A stretch of DNA of 64,000 nucleotides from Hyphomicrobiales bacterium (GCA_900473685.1 UCNE01000009.1:62001-126000); one strand, 5' to 3'. Shown: positions 26,184 to 34,939, counted from the first letter of the stretch. Notes: a model not told the origin generated them from the sequence alone. Translations and numbers: made by a program.

Positions 26184-26206
26184 ATACTGCCAGCGATTGG
26201 CAGTAT
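26184..26206. promoter_or_regulatory. Perfect palindromic operator before the YafY-type regulator
   Basis: ATACTGCCA-gcgat-TGGCAGTAT is a perfect 9-base inverted repeat with a 5-base spacer. It fills the gap between the end of the CHAD gene and the regulator start. A related site lies before the VOC gene at 25459-25479, which strongly suggests it is the recognition sequence of this regulator. Confidence 0.75.
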
Positions 26207-27132
26207 CAATGCCAGCGAAGGCCGCGTCTGACGGCGTCCTGCCATAGGCGCCGGATTCTGCGGCTTTCGTCCTTCGGGTCATCGCGAAAGGCGGAAGCGG
26301 CGATTTCCAGCGCGGTTTCCCGCAGGGCTTTCTGCCGGGCAATCACGGCTGCGAGAAGGTAGGCGATATCCTCGCTGCTTCCGAAAAGGTGCGGCTGTTC
26401 ATCAACCAGCGAGGCAAGCAGCGCCAGATCATTGTGATGGCCGAGCAGATCGACAAGCTGTGTTATCTCGGCCCTCTTCGCATGCATCGCCGAAGGCCAA
26501 AGCGGTTGCATCAGGTTCAGGTAGAACCGGTAGTCCTGGCTGCGTTTGCGCAATTCGTGAAAGACCTGCGCATCGGTGGTGTCGGTGCAGGCGGCCCGGG
26601 CTGCCGCAGCGCGGTTCAGAACCTTTCGCCACCCCTTCGCGATGCGCTTGGCGTTCTTCTTGCTGCCCTCCTGGAAAGTGATCGGGGAGAGGGCGTCGAG
26701 CGCCCGGCCGCAGGTCTTGATGGCGGCTGTAACACTCTCTTCAAGTTGGTCGCCGCCGGCTGTCCGCTGGTCACGCCGGGCGATCAGCACTTTGCCGATC
26801 CTCTTCAGGGCAGCGCGTTCGTCGCTGCTTTCCGCGTGGTCCAGCAGGTGACGGCTGACTTCGACCAGGGCTGTCGCATCGCGGGCGGATGAAAGCGTCC
26901 TTGCCATGTTGCGGATGCGCGCATTTTCAGAGTGCTGGAAAGCCGGCAGGTCGGCGGCGACGAGGCGATAGAGCGAGCGCAGCCGTTTGAAATTCTTGCG
27001 GGCATCGTGGATAGCCTCGGTCAGCCCGTGCGGGCGTTCCGTCAAGCCTTTCATGGCGATTGTCAATTGCTCGGCCGCGACGGACTTGAATTCCGATGTG
27101 AAATTCTCAGAAGGGCGAATACGATAGCTCAT
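26206..27132 (-). CDS. CHAD domain protein
   Basis: A 308-aa helical protein. CHAD domains bind inorganic polyphosphate through conserved His, Arg and Lys residues; here these are in EAIHDARKNFKRLRSLYRLV near the N-terminus and in FHELRKRSQDYRFYLNLM in the second half. There are no membrane segments. Its start overlaps the end of the CYTH gene by 26 bases, so both are translated from one transcript. CYTH/CHAD proteins often act together on phosphate polymers; a polyphosphate-linked role is inferred from the families. Confidence 0.88.
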   Translation of the reverse strand: MSYRIRPSENFTSEFKSVAAEQLTIAMKGLTERPHGLTEAIHDARKNFKRLRSLYRLVAADLPAFQHSENARIRNMARTLSSARDATALVEVSRHLLDHAESSDERAALKRIGKVLIARRDQRTAGGDQLEESVTAAIKTCGRALDALSPITFQEGSKKNAKRIAKGWRKVLNRAAAARAACTDTTDAQVFHELRKRSQDYRFYLNLMQPLWPSAMHAKRAEITQLVDLLGHHNDLALLASLVDEQPHLFGSSEDIAYLLAAVIARQKALRETALEIAASAFRDDPKDESRRIRRLWQDAVRRGLRWH

Positions 27133-27604
27133 GATCTGTGGCCGATACCAAGGGACTGGTTGAGAGATACTGATTCGAGTAATGCGGATCGCCGGTTATC
27201 TCAGTTCCCAACCATGCGGGCAGGTCGGGTCTGTCGCTTTCGGCATCAAGTTCGACTTCAGCGACGACAAGGCCTTCATGTGCGCCGGCATAGACATCGA
27301 CTTCCCAAATGAAGCCGCGATGGTGAACCTCGTACCGGGTCTTGTCGATGATGAGACCGATGGCCTTCGCCATCATGTCCCTGGCGTCCTCCACGGGGAT
27401 CTCATACTCGAATTCATCGCGGGTCATCGAGCCGGTGCCGATCTTGATCGTCAGTTTTGCCCGCGTGTCATCCATCAGCCGCACACGTGCGGAACGGTCG
27501 TCCATGGTGACGATATAGGCCTGAAGAAAGCGCGTACCGCCATCTGCCGCTTTGCGCCAGGCGTCGGATGCCACCAGAAACTTGCGTTCAATTTCCTTGG
27601 CCAT
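27107..27604 (-). CDS. CYTH domain protein (triphosphate tunnel metalloenzyme family)
   Basis: A 165-aa single-domain protein starting MAKEIERKFLV, the defining EXEXK motif of CYTH enzymes. Alternating charged strands follow (RVRLMDDTRAKLTIKIG, FEYEIPVEDARDM, VDVYAGAHEGLVVAEVELD). The fold is a tunnel that binds triphosphate and metal ions; bacterial members hydrolyse tripolyphosphate or act on similar compounds. An upstream in-frame ATG at 27619, with AAGG 5 bases away, would add five residues. It overlaps the CHAD gene by 26 bases. Confidence 0.9.
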   Translation of the reverse strand: MAKEIERKFLVASDAWRKAADGGTRFLQAYIVTMDDRSARVRLMDDTRAKLTIKIGTGSMTRDEFEYEIPVEDARDMMAKAIGLIIDKTRYEVHHRGFIWEVDVYAGAHEGLVVAEVELDAESDRPDLPAWLGTEITGDPHYSNQYLSTSPLVSATDHELSYSPF

Positions 27605-27824
27605 TGATAAGCCTGTCATTTTTGCCTTCAATCAAGCCCAGACTACAGGATTGTGACGTGGGGACAAGCGAGCATTCAGCCTCTACCGCGCGCTGCGCCG
27701 GAGCCGTTGTCAAGCATGCGTCACCATGTCCGAATAGGTTCGGCTGCTCCCGTTTGGTATCGACAAAAGCCGATGGGAAGAGTATTCGAACCTCACTTCA
27801 ATCGTTTTAAAAAGGCTGCCCGGC

Positions 27825-28463
27825 ATGAGCGAGAAAACCGAGAGACTTCTTTCCGTCCTGAAATTGCAGCCGGTCGTTCCGGTGCTGGTCATTGATGACC
27901 TCGCGACCGCCGTGCCTCTGGCGCGTGCCCTTGTTGCCGGTGGTTTGAAGGCAATCGAAATTACCCTGCGCACGACTGCGGCGCTCGAAGCGATCCGGGC
28001 TGTTGCCAACGAAGTGGAAGGTGCCGTTGCCGGTGCCGGAACCATCCTCAATGCCGCGCAATACGAGGCGGCTGTCGAGGCAGGCTCGCAGTTCATCGTC
28101 AGCCCCGGCACAACGCAGGAGCTGATCGACGCTGCCAATGATTCCGATATTCCGCTTCTGCCGGGCGCTGCCACGGCAAGCGAAGTCATGGGCCTGCGCG
28201 AAGAAGGCTACAAGGTGATGAAGTTCTTCCCGGCCGAACAGGCTGGCGGCGCTGCCTACCTGAAGTCGCTGTCGTCGCCGCTGGCCGGCACGCTGTTTTG
28301 CCCGACCGGTGGCATTTCGCTGTCGAACGCCAGGGACTATCTGTCACTGCCCAACGTCGTCTGCGTCGGCGGATCCTGGGTGGCTCCGAAGGAACTGGTT
28401 GCCAAGGGCGATTGGGCAGGCATTACCAAGCTTGCGGCCGAGGCGTTCGCGCTCAGAGGTTGA
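27825..28463 (+). CDS. eda: KDPG/KHG aldolase of the Entner-Doudoroff pathway
   Basis: A 212-aa class I aldolase that splits 2-keto-3-deoxy-6-phosphogluconate into pyruvate and glyceraldehyde 3-phosphate. Motifs include VVPVLVIDD, GGLKAIEITLRT (catalytic Glu), GAVAGAGTILN, and the Schiff-base Lys in GYKVMKFFPAEQAGG, followed by FCPTGGISLSNARDYLSL. Size is standard for Eda. The pathway is the main glycolytic route in rhizobia. It is an isolated gene; edd and zwf are not in this window. A strong terminator follows 27 bases after the stop. Confidence 0.96.
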   Translation: MSEKTERLLSVLKLQPVVPVLVIDDLATAVPLARALVAGGLKAIEITLRTTAALEAIRAVANEVEGAVAGAGTILNAAQYEAAVEAGSQFIVSPGTTQELIDAANDSDIPLLPGAATASEVMGLREEGYKVMKFFPAEQAGGAAYLKSLSSPLAGTLFCPTGGISLSNARDYLSLPNVVCVGGSWVAPKELVAKGDWAGITKLAAEAFALRG

Positions 28464-28490
28464 TCGATCGATCGTCATGACTGTTTGTGA

Positions 28491-28520
28491 AAGGCCGGAG
28501 CATATGCATCCGGCCTTTTT
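28491..28520 (+). terminator. Rho-independent terminator after eda
   Basis: The 9-bp stem AAGGCCGGA/TCCGGCCTT with a 9-base loop ends in a T-run (28516-28520). Confidence 0.88.
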
Positions 28521-28606
28521 CATGCCAGGTGCCTTTCATTTGTATTCCTTTCGTCGCATTCCTATGTCTCAATCCGACTTCAACCGGCCTCAAGGGAGTG
28601 GACCGA

Positions 28607-29389
28607 ATGTTTGACGCGAAGAAATTGCTGGATCAGTTTTTAGGTTCGCAGATCCCGGGTGCTGGCGGCACGGTGCGCGACCGGGCGGGGCAGGCGACGC
28701 AATTAGCCAAGGACAACCCGCTCGCGGCCGGTGCGATTGCCGCCGTCCTGCTTGGCACCGGTACCGGCCGCCAAGTGGCTGGTTCGGCCCTCAAGCTCGG
28801 CGGTCTCGCCGCCATCGCCGGTCTTGGTTATCAGGCCTACAAGAATTATCAGGCTGGCAAGGAGCCCGCCGCTGCCCAGCCGGAAGTCCAAGCCCAGCCC
28901 GAGCTTCTGCCGCCGCCGGCCGATTCAGGCTTCAGCACTGAGCCTGCCGCCATCCGCAACGACTTTGTCCTCGTTCTCGTTCGCGCCATGATCGCTGCTG
29001 CCCGCGCCGATGGCCATATCGACGATATCGAGCGCGCCCGCATTATGGACAAGGTCAAGGTTTCCGGCCTCGATTCGGAAGCCGAACAGTTCCTGCACGA
29101 GGAACTGAGCCAGCCGGTCGATCTCGACGCCATTGTTGCCGCAGCCGTAACGGAGGAAGAGCGTGTCGAGCTCTATACTGCCTCCCGCCTTGCCATCGAT
29201 GCCGATAGCCGCGCCGAGCGCGGATATCTCGATCAGCTCGCCGGGCGCCTTGGCCTTGCCGATGCCCTGATCGACCATATCGAGGCGACGGTCTCTTCGG
29301 CCAAGACCCCGGTTATCGAGGCGCAGGCCAACCCGCAGCAGACCTCGGTGCCGCAGACTGGCCAGCCGCCGATCAAGTCACCGTGGTGA
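28607..29389 (+). CDS. DUF533 family protein (TerB-like)
   Basis: A 260-aa protein from the ATG at 28607 (AAGGGAG 8 bases upstream). The N-terminal ~30 residues are followed by a hydrophobic, Gly/Ala-rich stretch (GAIAAVLLGTGTGRQVAGSALKLGGLAAIAGLGYQAYKNYQAG), then a Pro/Ala linker, then a helical TerB-like domain (VRAMIAAARADGHIDDIERARIMDKV) with acidic residues that could bind metal. This is the layout of YebE/DUF533 proteins, which are probably membrane-associated and of unknown function. It is a single gene. Confidence 0.87.
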   Translation: MFDAKKLLDQFLGSQIPGAGGTVRDRAGQATQLAKDNPLAAGAIAAVLLGTGTGRQVAGSALKLGGLAAIAGLGYQAYKNYQAGKEPAAAQPEVQAQPELLPPPADSGFSTEPAAIRNDFVLVLVRAMIAAARADGHIDDIERARIMDKVKVSGLDSEAEQFLHEELSQPVDLDAIVAAAVTEEERVELYTASRLAIDADSRAERGYLDQLAGRLGLADALIDHIEATVSSAKTPVIEAQANPQQTSVPQTGQPPIKSPW

Positions 29390-29522
29390 TTGATCCATCA
29401 TTACTTTGCATTTGTGCGGATGCCTGAGCTGTCCTATGCCAGCGTCAAAGCCTTTGTTATGACCGGTACGGTTTCCGCGCCGGTTTAAGGGCTGCTGGTG
29501 TAGTCTCTTCAGGAGTTTGCAA

Positions 29523-30215
29523 ATGCGCGATTTGACCAATTGGACTGGCTGCCCGGCGCCAAAGCCGGTGACGCTGGAAGGCCGCTATGTCCGGATCGTG
29601 CCCTATGATCGCGCGGCGCATCTGGAGGCGTTGTGGCAGGCTTTTGGTGGGCTGGAGATCAACGCGCGCCTGCAGTATTTCGCCCAGGATGACTTTCGCA
29701 GCATCGAGGATTTCGATGCCTGGCTGACCGCCGTGCAGAAGGGCGGCTGGATCACCGAAGTGTTCTACGACAAGGCCAGTGGTGACGTCGTCGGCATGGC
29801 CAATTACATGCGGCCCGATCCTGCCAATGGCGTGGTCGAGGTTGGCGGCGTGGCGCATTCCTTCTCGATGGCCCGCTCGCCGCTTTCGACCGAAGTGCAT
29901 TACCTGATGGCCAAGCACGCTTTCGAGGATTTGGGCTACCGCCGTTACGAATGGAAATGCGACAACCGCAACGAAGCCAGCAAGAAGACGGCAAATCGTC
30001 TCGGCTTCAGTTTCGAAGGTATTTTCCGTCAACACATGCTGTCCAAGCGCGCCAATCGTGATACCGCATGGTTCTCGATCATCGATGGCGAATGGCCGTT
30101 GCTGGACGCTTCCTTTGAAGCCTGGCTGTCGCCTGAAAATTTCGCCGCAGACGGCACGCAGAAGCGCAAGCTTGAAGATATTCGCGCCGCATTGGCGCAA
30201 AAGGAGACCGCATGA
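29523..30215 (+). CDS. GNAT-family N-acetyltransferase (RimJ/RimL-like)
   Basis: A 230-aa acetyltransferase. The fold is seen in the tail part of the domain: TEVHYLMAKHAFEDLGYRRYEWKCDNRNEASKKTANRLGFSFEGIFRQH, which carries the acetyl-CoA-binding helix and the conserved Asn-rich loop of RimL-like enzymes. AGGAG is 7 bases before the ATG at 29523; a TTG two codons earlier is too close to it. Its stop overlaps the start of the next small gene by 4 bases (ATGA). The substrate is unknown. Confidence 0.9.
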   Translation: MRDLTNWTGCPAPKPVTLEGRYVRIVPYDRAAHLEALWQAFGGLEINARLQYFAQDDFRSIEDFDAWLTAVQKGGWITEVFYDKASGDVVGMANYMRPDPANGVVEVGGVAHSFSMARSPLSTEVHYLMAKHAFEDLGYRRYEWKCDNRNEASKKTANRLGFSFEGIFRQHMLSKRANRDTAWFSIIDGEWPLLDASFEAWLSPENFAADGTQKRKLEDIRAALAQKETA

Positions 30216-30427
30216 ATACCCCGGAAAAGAAGGAACGCTCGCCGGCGATTGCCGCGGCTGTCATCCTGGTTGTCGTCGGGGTAGGCTTCTTCATCCTGCC
30301 GAAAATCATGCTCTGGCTCGGCACATACTCGCCCTGGCTGGCCGCAGCGTTCGGTGCGGTTTTCGTGCTCGGCTTCTTCCTGATCTTCTGGCTGCGCGCC
30401 CGCTACCAGCGTGGCCGCGGGCTCTAA
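30212..30427 (+). CDS. Small two-helix inner-membrane protein
   Basis: A 71-aa protein with two strongly hydrophobic helices (AIAAAVILVVVGVGFFILPKIMLWLG and WLAAAFGAVFVLGFFLIFWL), a charged N-terminus (NTPEKKERS) and a basic C-terminus (RARYQRGRGL). It is translationally coupled to the acetyltransferase gene by an ATGA overlap. No family or function is recognised. Confidence 0.8.
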   Translation: MNTPEKKERSPAIAAAVILVVVGVGFFILPKIMLWLGTYSPWLAAAFGAVFVLGFFLIFWLRARYQRGRGL

Positions 30428-30431
30428 CGCC

Positions 30432-31457
30432 TTAGCCCTGCAGCGATGCCCCAAGCAGGACGATACCCAGTACAAGCACCAGCAAGGCCCCGGAGATCTC
30501 GATGCCATTGCTGATGCGCATGGCCGATGATCCGTTAGACGCGTAGCGCACGGCAAGGTCCTTGGCGGTGACGGCGAGCGTTGCCAGCACCGAGACGGTG
30601 ATAGCCGTGCCGATCGACATGGCAAAGACCGAAAGCACGCCACCGAGATAAAGCCCGTTCAACAACGCGAAGCTCAGCACGATCAGCGCGCCGGAGCAGG
30701 GACGCAAGCCCACGGCAACAATCGCGGACCAGGCCTCGCGGAGCGCGAAGCGATCGCCCTTGAGCATCGACGGATCGGGCGCATGCGCGTGGCCGCAGGT
30801 GTCGCAGACCTCGCCCGGTCCATGGCTGTGGCCATGATCGTGGGAATGGTCGTGATGTGCGTGGCTATGGCTATGGCCGTGGTCATGCGCAACCGCTGGA
30901 GCCAGGCGTCGCGCCCGCATGCCTCGCAGCTTGCGAAACAGCAGCCAGCCGCCGAAGGCCGCAATCAGCGCGTAGCTGACCACTTCGAGGAAATGGGTCG
31001 CCTGCGTCATCGAGATCGATGATCCACGCAGCACCAGATAGGCAGCGCCGACGAGCAGGATGGCGACGCCTCCCTGCATCATCGACGACAGGAACGACAG
31101 GAGCACGCCGCGCTTCAGTTCGGTCTCGTTGGCGATCATGTAGGAGGAAATGACCGCCTTGCCGTGACCGGGACCGGCGGCGTGGAAGACGCCATAGGCA
31201 AAGGACAGGCCGATCAGTGACCAGAGGTGCCACGGGTCGTCCCGCATGGCTTTGATCGCTTCCGTCAGCGTGTGGTAGAAACGCTGCTGCTCCATGTTGA
31301 TCCAGGCGAAGAATCCGCCGAAAATGCCGCTGGTATTGAAGGATGGCTCGGCCGTGCCGATACCGAGCGGCGACTGTGCGTGGGCGATGCTGATACTGGC
31401 GGCGGCCAGGATCAGCGCCAGACCCAGCAGGCGCCCGGGATGCCGCACCATCAGCAT
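30432..31457 (-). CDS. Nickel/cobalt transporter of the NicO/RcnA family
   Basis: A 341-aa inner-membrane protein with about 6-7 helices, preceded by a probable signal-like helix. The family signature is seen as FAYGVFHAAGPGHGKAVISSYM (His-rich helix) and VGLRPCSGALIVLSFALLNG. A cytoplasmic or periplasmic loop rich in His (HGHSHSHAHHDHSHDHGHSHG) probably collects metal. It overlaps the upstream DUF1007 gene by 7 bases; this pairing is usual for NicO-type exporters or importers in alphaproteobacteria. The direction of transport is not certain. Confidence 0.9.
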   Translation of the reverse strand: MLMVRHPGRLLGLALILAAASISIAHAQSPLGIGTAEPSFNTSGIFGGFFAWINMEQQRFYHTLTEAIKAMRDDPWHLWSLIGLSFAYGVFHAAGPGHGKAVISSYMIANETELKRGVLLSFLSSMMQGGVAILLVGAAYLVLRGSSISMTQATHFLEVVSYALIAAFGGWLLFRKLRGMRARRLAPAVAHDHGHSHSHAHHDHSHDHGHSHGPGEVCDTCGHAHAPDPSMLKGDRFALREAWSAIVAVGLRPCSGALIVLSFALLNGLYLGGVLSVFAMSIGTAITVSVLATLAVTAKDLAVRYASNGSSAMRISNGIEISGALLVLVLGIVLLGASLQG

Positions 31458-32092
31458 TTGAACTCGATTCGCGTGGCAAACATCTTCGACATGTCGGTTC
31501 CTGTCGGATCGTTGAAGAAGGCATCGGTGAGGCTTGCCTGGTTCTGGGCAAGCACTTCATCCGGATCTGGGCGAACCACCTTGTGCTCGCAGGCGTTCAG
31601 CTGGTCACCAACCGCGACGAGATCGCCGTCGGTCGGGAAATCCATCGCCGTGTACATGGTGGGGTCATAGACGCCGAACGACATGTTGCCCTTGAGCGGC
31701 ATCGGCTCGGCAGGCTTGACGGCGAACATCAAAAGCAGCTGGCCATCCTTGTAGTCGGCGGTGATTTCGTTCGGCTTGCTCACCTTGATGGTTTTGCCGT
31801 TGTCGGTGATCGTCGTGTAGTAATTGTATTCCTGCAGGGAATCGAGAACCGTCTGGCCGACCTCCTGCAACTCGTCAGGATCGAGCTGCGCATTGGAATT
31901 CTTGTCGAAATCCATCACCACGCTGGCGGAAAACAGCTCGTCGAAACGCCAGACATTGCGCAGTTCGGTGATCTGGTTCGTTGCATCCGCAACGATTTCC
32001 AGCCGGGCCTCGGCGAAAATATGCGGATGGGCTAGCGCCACGCTGGGCGCAAGCACGGTTGCTACCGTCAGGATCAAGGACGATCGTTTCAT
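31451..32092 (-). CDS. DUF1007 family periplasmic protein, partner of the Ni/Co transporter
   Basis: A 213-aa protein with a Sec signal peptide (MKRSSLILTVATVLAPSVALA) followed by HPHIFAEARLEIV, the His-x-His start typical of DUF1007, which could bind metal as a free N-terminus. A calcium-loop-like segment (DFDKNSNAQLDPDEL) follows. The start at 32092 is fixed by the signal peptide; the frame stays open to 32698 antisense to the LysR gene. It overlaps the transporter start by 7 bases. Confidence 0.88.
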   Translation of the reverse strand: MKRSSLILTVATVLAPSVALAHPHIFAEARLEIVADATNQITELRNVWRFDELFSASVVMDFDKNSNAQLDPDELQEVGQTVLDSLQEYNYYTTITDNGKTIKVSKPNEITADYKDGQLLLMFAVKPAEPMPLKGNMSFGVYDPTMYTAMDFPTDGDLVAVGDQLNACEHKVVRPDPDEVLAQNQASLTDAFFNDPTGTDMSKMFATRIEFKC

Positions 32093-32189
32093 TCTGTCAT
32101 GATTCCTTTGGCTGTTTTGGCGCAACGCAGCATTCATGCAATGTGGGGTAAATGGGACGGAATTGGGACTTTTGCCCGTTATGGCCCCG

Positions 32190-33089
32190 TCAATTTTCCG
32201 CGTTCTTGCGAAACCACTGATGCAGGAAGTCGACGAATGTGCGCACTTTGGTCGGCAGATAGCGCCGGTGCGGATAGATCGCGTAGATGCCGCGATCCTT
32301 CGGTATATAGTCTTCAAAGATGGAAACCAGCGTACCGGCGGCCACCTTCGGGCGGGCGATGAAATCAGGAATGCTGGCAACACCCATGCCGGATTCCGCC
32401 GCGCGCGCAGCTGCAAGCGGACTGTTGACCTCGATCGGGCCGCCAACAGGAACACTGAACCCTGTGCCGTCAGGCTCGGTGAAGCGCCAATTGCTGTAGG
32501 AACGGCCGTTGGTATCGATGATACAGGCGTGCCGCGACAGCTCGGATGGGTGGTTAATCGGTCCGAATTCTTCGAGGAATGCCGGTGTTGCGCAGTATAG
32601 AACCTGGAAATCATCAAGCTTGCGGGCGATGAGCGTCGAATCCTCCAGCTTGGTGATGCGGATCGCCACGTCGAAACCTTCCTCGACCAGATCGACAAAG
32701 CGGTCGTCGGAGATGATCTCCAGTGACAGTTCCGGATGTGCCTTGCCGAAATCGATCAAGGACTGGCCGATCTCCGCGTCGACGAAGGTGCGCGGTGCGG
32801 AAATGCGCAACCGGCCTTTCAGGTCGGAATTGCTGGCGCGGACGAGATCGGCGAGATTGTCGATCTCCTTCAGGATTTCCGATGCCGTCCGGTAATAGGT
32901 ATGGCCGGCCTCCGTCAGCGAAAACTGCCGGGTCGTGCGGTTGAGCAAAAGGGCGCCCAGTTCGTCTTCCAGTTCCCGCACATATTTGGACAGGAGCGCC
33001 TTTGAGCGCCCGACACGCCGGGCGGCTGCGGAAAATCCCTCGGCATCGACGACATCGATGAAAGCGCGGATGCGGGTCAGTGTATCCAT
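32190..33089 (-). CDS. LysR-family transcriptional regulator
   Basis: A 299-aa protein. The winged helix-turn-helix is at residues ~1-60 (FIDVVDAEGFSAAARRVGRSKALLSKYVRELEDELGALLLNRTTR). The substrate-binding domain begins at GRLRISAPRTFVDAEIG and has the ILYCAT-like and FTEPDGTGF segments common to the CrgA/AaeR subgroup. It points away from the long leader of the decarboxylase gene, but with ~710 bases between them there is no evidence that it controls that gene. Confidence 0.9.
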   Translation of the reverse strand: MDTLTRIRAFIDVVDAEGFSAAARRVGRSKALLSKYVRELEDELGALLLNRTTRQFSLTEAGHTYYRTASEILKEIDNLADLVRASNSDLKGRLRISAPRTFVDAEIGQSLIDFGKAHPELSLEIISDDRFVDLVEEGFDVAIRITKLEDSTLIARKLDDFQVLYCATPAFLEEFGPINHPSELSRHACIIDTNGRSYSNWRFTEPDGTGFSVPVGGPIEVNSPLAAARAAESGMGVASIPDFIARPKVAAGTLVSIFEDYIPKDRGIYAIYPHRRYLPTKVRTFVDFLHQWFRKNAEN

Positions 33090-33479
33090 CGGGCTGCGTT
33101 ATCCTGCCTGCTCGGGCTGCTGCCCTGTTTCTGATTCGCGGTTTTGGGTCGTTGCAACGATAGACCGGCGTTGTGCAAAGACGAAGAACTGTTACGGCCG
33201 TTAACGTTTGTCATGTTTGCCGGACGCCGCCGCACCGTTCCAAAAACGATCTTAAAACAAGGCGTTGGTTTCTGCGACGGGGTCGCTGAGATTGTTCGGA
33301 AAATCTGATCAAATTAACGGGTTTTCTCGCGCATGAAAAATCGGCGCCCAATTTGAAAAAAGTCTTGATTACGACAAGGTTTTTTCTTATCTCCGCTTCA
33401 GCCCAAAGTCGCACGTGCCCATGGCTGTCCGCCGACCCTCGAATTGGTGAGGAAATCGGTAAGGTACCTGGAATTAACC

Positions 33480-33800
33480 CCTCCAGTCGCTATTCCGGCC
33501 AACCGGAAAATGCGAGGACATCCGAAGCAACGACGGTGCGGGCCTTTTTGTTCTCTCCCTGCTTTCCATCAGCGGGGGTTACTGAAGAGGCACACCTTCA
33601 TTGCCGGAAGTGCGGTAGGTCATCCTTCCAATCAATGGCAGACAAAGCGGATCAAAGCTCTTGGCGGAGCGTTGTTCCATCATTCGCGCATCGTGCGCAT
33701 GTCTGGATCCGGGGTCTCCACCGGCTGGTTCCAGGGCATGTTCGCGTATGTCCTTTGTCCTCCACGTCTTCGTGGAGCGTACCTGATTGGGGATAGAACC
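33480..33800 (+). promoter_or_regulatory. Long leader of the decarboxylase gene; candidate speF-type RNA element
   Basis: More than 300 bases directly upstream of the decarboxylase contain no conserved gene but several hairpins: GCGCA-tcg-TGCGC (33686-33698) and CTCCACG-tctt-CGTGGAG (33760-33777), the latter 23 bases before the start codon. Alphaproteobacterial ornithine decarboxylase genes are known to carry the structured speF leader, so this region is the obvious place for it. I could not fold it or match the consensus, so the identity is inference. A 53-codon open frame (33635-33796) ends four bases before the decarboxylase ATG and may be translated. Confidence 0.45.
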
Positions 33801-34934
33801 ATGACGACTGCACGTATCATCGACTTCCTGAACACCCGACGTCCCGAAGGTCCTTGCCTTGTGGTTGACCTCGATGTCGTGCGCGACAATTTCAAGGCTT
33901 TCCGTCACGCCCTGCCGGACAGCTCGATCTACTATGCCGTCAAGGCAAACCCGTCGCCGGAAATCCTGCGCCTGCTCGCCTCCATGGGCTCCAACTTCGA
34001 TTGCGCCTCCGTCGCTGAAATCGAAATGGCGCTCGATGCCGGTGCGACCGCGTCGCGCGTTTCCTTCGGCAACACCATCAAGAAGGAACGCGATGTCGCC
34101 AAGGCGCATGCGCTCGGCGTTTCGCTGTTTGCTGTCGATAGCCACGAGGAAGTCGAAAAGATTTCCCGTGCGGCTCCCGGCGCCCGCGTGTTCTGCCGCG
34201 TCCTGACCGATGGCGAAGGTGCCGAATGGCCGCTGTCGCGCAAGTTCGGCTGCGTTCCGCAGATGGCTGTCGACGTTCTCGTCTACGCCCATCAGCTGGG
34301 CCTCGTTTCGCATGGCGTCTCGTTCCATGTCGGCTCGCAGATGACCAAGGTCGATGCCTGGGATTCGGCCCTTTCCGATGCCAAGCGCGTCTTCGTCCAG
34401 CTGGCCAAGCAGGGCATCGAGCTGAAGATGGTCAACATGGGCGGCGGTTTTCCGACCAAGTACCTGCGCGACGTGCCGTCGGCTGAAGCCTACGGCAAGG
34501 CGATCTTCGGTTCGCTGCGCAAGCACTTCGGCAACAACCTGCCGGAAACCATCATCGAGCCGGGCCGTGGCATGGTTGGCAATGCCGGCGTGATCAAGGC
34601 GGAAGTCGTTCTGATCTCGAAGAAGTCGGACAATGACAACCACCGCTGGGTGTTCCTCGACATCGGCAAGTTCGGCGGTCTCGCCGAAACCATGGACGAA
34701 GCGATCCGTTACCCGATCCGCACGATCCATGATGCCGACGAAATGGAGCCTTGCGTTCTGGCCGGCCCGACCTGCGATTCGGCCGACGTGATGTACGAGA
34801 AGAACATGTATCCGCTGCCGATCACGCTTTCGATCGGTGACGAGGTTCTGATCGAGGGCACCGGCGCCTATACGACGACCTACTCGGCCGTTGCCTTCAA
34901 TGGCTTCGACCCGCTGAAGGCTTACGTTATCTGA
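33801..34934 (+). CDS. Ornithine/lysine decarboxylase, PLP-dependent, alanine-racemase fold
   Basis: A 377-aa enzyme that makes putrescine (and often cadaverine) by decarboxylation. PLP-binding Lys48 is in YYAVKANPSPEIL; HVGSQMTKVDAWD and MGGGFPTKY contact the cofactor; the active-site Cys is in GPTCDSADVMYEKN. The length and fold-III type match the rhizobial Odc2 group, not the large E. coli SpeC type. The frame is open upstream to 33444, but family homology begins at MTTARIIDFLNTR, which has GGGGATAG before the ATG. A GNAT gene follows, as is common in rhizobia. Confidence 0.95.
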   Translation: MTTARIIDFLNTRRPEGPCLVVDLDVVRDNFKAFRHALPDSSIYYAVKANPSPEILRLLASMGSNFDCASVAEIEMALDAGATASRVSFGNTIKKERDVAKAHALGVSLFAVDSHEEVEKISRAAPGARVFCRVLTDGEGAEWPLSRKFGCVPQMAVDVLVYAHQLGLVSHGVSFHVGSQMTKVDAWDSALSDAKRVFVQLAKQGIELKMVNMGGGFPTKYLRDVPSAEAYGKAIFGSLRKHFGNNLPETIIEPGRGMVGNAGVIKAEVVLISKKSDNDNHRWVFLDIGKFGGLAETMDEAIRYPIRTIHDADEMEPCVLAGPTCDSADVMYEKNMYPLPITLSIGDEVLIEGTGAYTTTYSAVAFNGFDPLKAYVI

Positions 34935-34939
34935 TCCGT

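Noticed and set aside
30783-31022. 79-codon plus-strand frame rich in Val and Met
   Set aside because: Antisense to the His-rich loop of the Ni/Co transporter; the composition simply mirrors the repeated His/Asp codons.
32093-32698. In-frame extension of the DUF1007 gene
   Set aside because: The signal peptide starts at 32092; the extension is antisense to the LysR gene.
33444-33800. In-frame N-terminal extension of the ornithine decarboxylase
   Set aside because: The family's conserved start is at 33801, with a ribosome-binding site; the extension lacks similarity and overlaps the structured leader.
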